The position numbers were made by a program, and so were the translations under genes. This document shows, in pieces, positions 7,864 through 11,209 of a stretch of 11,209 nt of DNA. The notes under the pieces are model-generated. The model was not told the origin of the DNA and did not search any database. It saw nothing but the letters and a program-made list of their open reading frames with translations. The stretch spans positions 1-11,209 of the forward strand of contig DBDL01000056.1 in assembly GCA_002293545.1 (NCBI GenBank), given 5' to 3'. Position 1 is the stretch's first letter. Every line of letters begins with the position of its first letter. This stretch comes from Lachnoclostridium sp. UBA933 (lineage in GTDB: Bacteria; Bacillota; Clostridia; Lachnospirales; Lachnospiraceae).

Positions 7864-8439
7864 ATGATATATTATTTTGACACTGCCAAAAAGTCGGCAT
7901 TGATTGATTTTTCAAAGACACTGAAAACATTAATCTCAGAGAAAAAATGTAAAACAGAAAATATCAGTGAAATCGTTCTGATATGTATCGGTTCGGACCG
8001 GGCGACCGGCGACTGCTTAGGTCCGATGGTGGGACACCGCATGTCCAAATACCAAAGAAACTTTTCCGTATACGGAACATTGGAAAAGCCTGTCCATGCC
8101 AAAAACTTATCTGCCGCACTCAGCTTTATCGGCAAATACCACAAAGACGCATTGATTATTGCCATCGACGCCTCCCTTGGCAGAGCGGAACATGTCGGCT
8201 ATATTACGCTCGGTGAGGGTTCTCTTTCCCCCGGTGTAGGCGTTGATAAGGATTTACCGGACGTCGGCGACCTTTTTATCACCGGAATTGTCAATCTCGC
8301 CGCATTTAAAGGTGCCGGGCACTTGCTTCTGCAAACAACAAGACTGAACACGGTTATGCAGCTTACCGATTTTATCTGTATGGGGCTCAATCTTTGTCTT
8401 ACAGTAAAGTCCGTCCCTCTAACGCCCGCAGTAAAGTAA
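7864..8439 (+). CDS. yyaC: YyaC-type spore protease-like protein
   Basis: The 191-residue product matches the spore YyaC family, distant relatives of the GPR germination protease that degrades small acid-soluble spore proteins. Visible family stretches are VLICIGSDRATGDCLGP (about 39-55), VYGTLEKPVHAKNL, ALIIAIDASLGR (acidic residue in the second conserved strand), GVGVDKDLPDVGDLFITG and the C-terminal TRLNTVM. The aspartates of the SD and GD pairs and IDAS are the likely active-site residues by analogy with GPR. The frame stays open up to an ATG at 7756, but those 36 codons look unlike the family and have no ribosome site; ATG 7864 has GGAG close upstream and a family-like N-terminus. It is the only plus-strand gene and implies an endospore former. 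Its 3' end overlaps recR antisense. Confidence 0.85.
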   Translation: MIYYFDTAKKSALIDFSKTLKTLISEKKCKTENISEIVLICIGSDRATGDCLGPMVGHRMSKYQRNFSVYGTLEKPVHAKNLSAALSFIGKYHKDALIIAIDASLGRAEHVGYITLGEGSLSPGVGVDKDLPDVGDLFITGIVNLAAFKGAGHLLLQTTRLNTVMQLTDFICMGLNLCLTVKSVPLTPAVK

Positions 8440-8995
8440 CCTCGTCAATGTATTCTAAATCACCGCCGACCGGAACACCGCTTGCAATACGTGAAACCGG
8501 TATCCCTGTCGGTTTCACGAGTTTGCTTATATACATGGCAGTCGTTTCCCCCTCCAGCGACGAATTGGTGGCAATAATCAACTCCTCCACATCACCCTGC
8601 AAACGCTCCATTAATTCTTTCAAACGGATATCTCCCGGGCCGATACCGAGCATAGGGGAAATCGCACCGTGCAATACATGGTACACCCCTTCGTACTTGC
8701 CGGTCTTTTCATAAGCAACTAAATCTCTTGTGTTTTCCACTGCCATAATCAATTTCTTGTTTCTGTTTTGACTGGTGCAAATCGGGCAGTATTCTTTGTC
8801 TGTTAATGTGAAGCATGTCTTGCACAGACAGATTTTTTCTTTCGCCGTCGTCAGACTGTCTGCCAACTGTTCCACACGTTCCTTCGGCATGTTCAGCACA
8901 TGAAATGCCAGCCGCTGCGCCGTCTTGCTTCCGATCCCCGGAAGCCCTTCCAGTTCCTCAACAAGACGGTTAATCGCTTCACTGTAAAATTCCAT
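8399..8995 (-). CDS. recR: Recombination mediator RecR
   Basis: RecR works with RecO (and RecF) to load RecA onto SSB-coated single-stranded DNA during gap repair. The product has 198 residues, the standard length. In order: a helix-hairpin-helix GLPGIGSKTAQRLAF (17-31); a four-cysteine zinc finger with C58, C61, C70 and C73; a Toprim domain from about residue 81 (MAVENTRDLVAYE, then the EELIIATNSSLEGE acidic strand); and the C-terminal DEVTLLRALEGR used in ring formation. Start is ATG at 8995, which shares one base with the ybaB stop (TGATG), indicating translational coupling; its ribosome site GGGGGAGGA lies inside ybaB. The gene ends inside the converging yyaC. Confidence 0.98.
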   Translation of the reverse strand: MEFYSEAINRLVEELEGLPGIGSKTAQRLAFHVLNMPKERVEQLADSLTTAKEKICLCKTCFTLTDKEYCPICTSQNRNKKLIMAVENTRDLVAYEKTGKYEGVYHVLHGAISPMLGIGPGDIRLKELMERLQGDVEELIIATNSSLEGETTAMYISKLVKPTGIPVSRIASGVPVGGDLEYIDEVTLLRALEGRTLL

Positions 8996-9348
8996 CAGAA
9001 CGGAAATCCTCCCCCAAGATCAAGTCCTCCGGTTAATGAATCCATCGCCCCTTTTGAATCTTTCTCAAGCTCACGAAGCGCCTCATTTGTCGCCGCCACA
9101 ATCAAATCCTCCAGCATTTCGATATCATCCGGATCCACTACTTCTTCTGACAGCTTTACAGAAACCACCTCTTTCGTCCCTGATATTTTCACTGTTACGG
9201 CACCGCCGCCAGCCGTCGCTTCGTATACCTTTTCTTCCAGTTCCTTTTTTTGCTCTTCCATCTGACGCTGCATTTTTTGCGCCTGTTTCATTAAATTATT
9301 CATGTTCCCCGGCATCCCGCCCTGGAAACCGCCTCCGCGTCTTGCCAT
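8995..9348 (-). CDS. YbaB/EbfC nucleoid-associated protein
   Basis: A 117-residue member of the YbaB/EbfC DNA-binding family, dimers that coat the nucleoid and influence expression and repair. A Gly-rich N-terminus (MARRGGGFQGGMPG) leads into the amphipathic helix NNLMKQAQKMQRQMEEQKKE (about 17-36), then a beta sheet (VTVKISGTKEVVSVKLSEEV) and a second helix (DLIVAATNEALREL). The Gly-rich tail (GGLDLGGGFPF) is also typical. The order dnaX-ybaB-recR is widely conserved and supports the call. Start is ATG at 9348 with AAAGGAGG about 9 nt upstream. The stop overlaps the recR start by one base. Confidence 0.96.
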   Translation of the reverse strand: MARRGGGFQGGMPGNMNNLMKQAQKMQRQMEEQKKELEEKVYEATAGGGAVTVKISGTKEVVSVKLSEEVVDPDDIEMLEDLIVAATNEALRELEKDSKGAMDSLTGGLDLGGGFPF

Positions 9349-9385
9349 TTCTTCTTCCTCCTTTAATATATATACAACGTAGGGG

Positions 9386-9423
9386 CTATATGAAATGACA
9401 GTTTTTTATGTCATTTCATATAG
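9386..9423. repeat. Perfect 15-bp inverted repeat between dnaX and ybaB
   Basis: CTATATGAAATGACA (9386-9400) and its exact reverse complement (9409-9423) enclose an 8-nt loop, GTTTTTTA. In the minus-strand transcript it makes a 15-bp hairpin with an A-rich loop. No T-tract follows the stem on either strand, so it is not a standard terminator. It could stabilise the ybaB-recR mRNA end, be a processing site, or bind a protein as DNA. It occupies the 103-bp gap between the dnaX stop and the ybaB start. Confidence 0.85.
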
Positions 9424-9451
9424 TGGAAACATACCCTCCACTGATCGTCCG

Positions 9452-11029
9452 TCAATCCTTAACCTCCATTTTTACCCCTTTATGAATCCCAAACATTTCT
9501 CTTAGCTCTGGAATACTGTCATATTCCTGTTTGTTTTTCTGCAGCTTGACCATAACCTTCACTTCTTTTTTTATCTGGCTGCTAATGATGTGTTCTATTT
9601 CGTTCTTTTTATCTTCTTCCGCAAAATAACTTGCCGGCGTATCCTCATCAAATACCATAACCAGATGGTTATTTTCCGATACGCTCAATTTTACGTCCGC
9701 CATCATTCCCAAATCCACCGCATCAAACTTCCGGCTTATCGTATTCCAGTTCTTTGCCGCCTGCTCCAGTTCTTCGGGAACTGCTTTCGGATACTCTTTC
9801 TTCATCGGTTTCGCTTTTGCGTGGGATTCGGTATCCGGGGGCTTTCTGATTCCGTATTCCGGTGAAACTGGAATCCCGCTTTCCAACCGCTTCTCCATCT
9901 GTTCAATCCGCTGAACCAATGATTCATAATCCGATTCTGTCTGCGGTTTACACAGTTTAATCATTGTAGTTTCAAGCAATATCCGTTTGGATGCCGCATA
10001 TCTCATTTGATTCATCAGCTCGGACAAAATTCGGATATACCGGAATACGGTATCTATACTAATCTGTTCCGCCGCTTCTTTTAAATCCTCAAGACCTTCT
10101 TCGGATAAATCTATCATGTCTGCTGTATCTTCGGATGTTTTCCATAACAGCAGGTTCCTGAGATACCAGACAAACTCGGAAACAAACTGACTCAGGTCCT
10201 TCCCCTCCAGCACAAGTTTATCCAAACATTTCATGATTTCATGTACGTTTCCGCCGCTTAATGCGCCGATAAACTTCCCGTATTCCTCTTGATCCACCAT
10301 TCCTAGAATTCTCAAAACATTTTCATAGGTCAGCTTCTCTCCAAAATAAAAGGAAACACACTGCTCCAGTAAACTCAATCCGTCCCTTAACGCTCCGTCT
10401 GCCATTTTTGCAATATACCGGATTGCTTTTTCCTCCGCTTCCACCCCTTCTCTTTCAAGCAGCTCTGCCAGCCGGTCCGATATGGTATCTACCGTAATCC
10501 TCTTAAAATCATAACGCTGACACCTTGATAAAATCGTCATCGGTATCTTATGGACCTCCGTTGTCGCCAATATAAAAATCAAATACGGCGGCGGTTCCTC
10601 CAGTGTTTTTAAAAGGGCATTAAACGCACTTGTGGAAAGCATATGAACTTCATCCACGATATATACTTTATATTTCCCTTGCGCAGGGGAATAACGGACT
10701 TCTTCGATGACTTGGCGTATATCATCCACACGGTTGTTGGATGCCGCGTCGATTTCCACCACATTCATGGATGCCCCGGATCCGATTGCCCGGCACATTT
10801 CACATTCGCCGCATGGACCGTCTTCTGTCGGTGCCTCACAGTTCACAGCTTTGGCAAATACTTTGGCAACCGATGTTTTCCCGGTCCCCCGTGTTCCGCA
10901 AAAAAGGTAGGCATGTCCTATCCTGCTTGCTTTCAATTGATTTTTTAATATTGTAACAATCGCATCCTGACCCTTTACATCCTGAAATGTATCCGGACGG
11001 AATTTCCGGTATAATGCCTGATATGCCAT
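9452..11029 (-). CDS. dnaX: DNA polymerase III subunits tau/gamma
   Basis: DnaX is the ATPase core of the clamp loader that places the beta clamp on DNA and, as tau, ties polymerases to the replisome. The product has 525 residues. The AAA+ module shows YRKFRP (7-12), Walker A GTRGTGKTS (45-53), a zinc site with C64, C73, C76 and C79, Walker B VYIVDE (122-127), sensor 1 ILATTE (153-158) and the SRC arginine-finger motif (168-170). The oligomerisation region follows, to about residue 360. A charged linker containing a weak coiled coil leads to a C-terminal domain, as in Firmicute tau. Start is ATG at 11029 with GAGGAG upstream. It heads the dnaX-ybaB-recR cluster. No clear promoter was found in the 180 bp upstream. 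Confidence 0.98.
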   Translation of the reverse strand: MAYQALYRKFRPDTFQDVKGQDAIVTILKNQLKASRIGHAYLFCGTRGTGKTSVAKVFAKAVNCEAPTEDGPCGECEMCRAIGSGASMNVVEIDAASNNRVDDIRQVIEEVRYSPAQGKYKVYIVDEVHMLSTSAFNALLKTLEEPPPYLIFILATTEVHKIPMTILSRCQRYDFKRITVDTISDRLAELLEREGVEAEEKAIRYIAKMADGALRDGLSLLEQCVSFYFGEKLTYENVLRILGMVDQEEYGKFIGALSGGNVHEIMKCLDKLVLEGKDLSQFVSEFVWYLRNLLLWKTSEDTADMIDLSEEGLEDLKEAAEQISIDTVFRYIRILSELMNQMRYAASKRILLETTMIKLCKPQTESDYESLVQRIEQMEKRLESGIPVSPEYGIRKPPDTESHAKAKPMKKEYPKAVPEELEQAAKNWNTISRKFDAVDLGMMADVKLSVSENNHLVMVFDEDTPASYFAEEDKKNEIEHIISSQIKKEVKVMVKLQKNKQEYDSIPELREMFGIHKGVKMEVKD

Positions 11030-11068
11030 AACAATAACTCCTCATAATCCGTTGCCGTTCCGCACTGT

Positions 11069-11136
11069 TCTCCATGATTGCGCACATTTCTTACACACAA
11101 AATCTCCATGATTTCATACATTTCTGATACACAAAA
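11069..11136. repeat. 34-bp imperfect tandem repeat upstream of dnaX
   Basis: Two adjacent 34-bp units, 11069-11102 and 11103-11136, are identical at 29 positions when aligned directly. Both begin TCTCCATGATT and end ACACAAAA. The array lies between the upstream terminator and dnaX and slightly overlaps the terminator's A/T tract. It does not code for a recognisable peptide. Confidence 0.8.
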
Positions 11137-11155
11137 AACAGCTTGTTTTCGCTGT
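11133..11155 (-). terminator. Factor-independent terminator of the upstream unit
   Basis: On the minus strand ACAGC (11155-11151), an 8-nt loop and GCTGT (11142-11138) form a 5-bp stem that runs straight into a six-T tract. The stem is short but GC-bearing and correctly placed. It would end the transcript that enters from the right and so separate it from dnaX. Confidence 0.6.
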
Positions 11156-11209
11156 GAGATGTCCGGATTTATGCTAATCTCCAAAATTGATTCCCAGGCT
11201 CCTTGCTTC
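11156..11209 (-). other. Tail of an unidentified upstream gene or RNA
   Basis: Only 54 bp are visible. Two minus-strand frames reach a stop before the terminator: one ending at 11169 (SKEPGNQFWRLA) and one ending at 11174 (EARSLGINFGD). Either could be a protein C-terminus. In Firmicutes the signal-recognition-particle RNA often lies here, but I cannot see its conserved core in this fragment. No choice is made. Confidence 0.2.

Noticed and set aside
9406..9432. An eight-codon frame (MFPLYEMT) that runs into the dnaX-ybaB hairpin, suggesting an attenuation leader.
   Set aside because: The GGAGGG ahead of its ATG is only 1 nt away, too close for initiation, and the hairpin lacks a T-tract.
9565..9572. 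A7G run in dnaX that could be a -1 frameshift slippery site making a short gamma form.
   Set aside because: It lies near codon 486 of 525, deep in the C-terminal domain. A gamma-producing shift is expected soon after the ATPase and oligomerisation domains, so this run is more likely ordinary Lys coding.
11156..11209. 3' end of the signal-recognition-particle RNA, often found upstream of dnaX.
   Set aside because: The visible bases include GAAGCAAGGAGCC but not the conserved SRP core, and only 54 bp are available; the likeness is too weak.

Overview
The window looks like chromosome from an anaerobic, spore-forming Firmicute of the class Clostridia, most likely Lachnospiraceae. The reasons are the moderate GC content, strong AGGAGG ribosome sites, a spore-protease-like gene (yyaC), the Firmicute order dnaX-ybaB/ebfC-recR, and a DUF5711-type protein beside a CvpA-family protein. 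This assignment rests on gene content and protein similarity recalled from memory; no search was run. All genes but one lie on the minus strand, so transcription runs mainly from the right end to the left end.

Layout from right to left. Positions 11209-11030 hold the tail of an upstream unit, a factor-independent terminator and a 34-bp imperfect tandem repeat. A DNA replication and repair cluster follows: dnaX (clamp-loader tau/gamma subunit), ybaB/ebfC (nucleoid-associated protein) and recR (recombination mediator). A perfect 15-bp hairpin sits between dnaX and ybaB, and the ybaB stop overlaps the recR start. The only plus-strand gene, yyaC, converges on recR and overlaps its 3' end by 41 bp. 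Divergent from yyaC is an envelope-type cluster: a membrane protein with a degenerate MPN/JAB-like N-terminal domain and a C-terminal LysM domain, a DUF5711-like anchored beta-propeller-type protein, and a CvpA-family membrane protein.

The left 4.5 kb is the str ribosomal operon: rpsL (S12), rpsG (S7), fusA (EF-G) and tuf (EF-Tu, cut by the window edge). It is driven by a promoter with perfect consensus boxes (TTGACA, 17 bp, TATAAT) directly downstream of cvpA. A second, near-consensus promoter lies between fusA and tuf and probably boosts EF-Tu. In many Firmicutes rpoB-rpoC precede rpsL; here the cvpA cluster does.

The points most worth a second look are: S12 carries arginine at both classical streptomycin-resistance lysine positions; the LysM protein appears to be built on a catalytically dead JAMM-like fold; EF-G has a Cys-x-Cys-x-Cys-x3-Cys-Cys cluster; and there are several unexplained inverted or direct repeats in intergenic gaps. 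I found no mobile element, CRISPR array, tRNA or rRNA.
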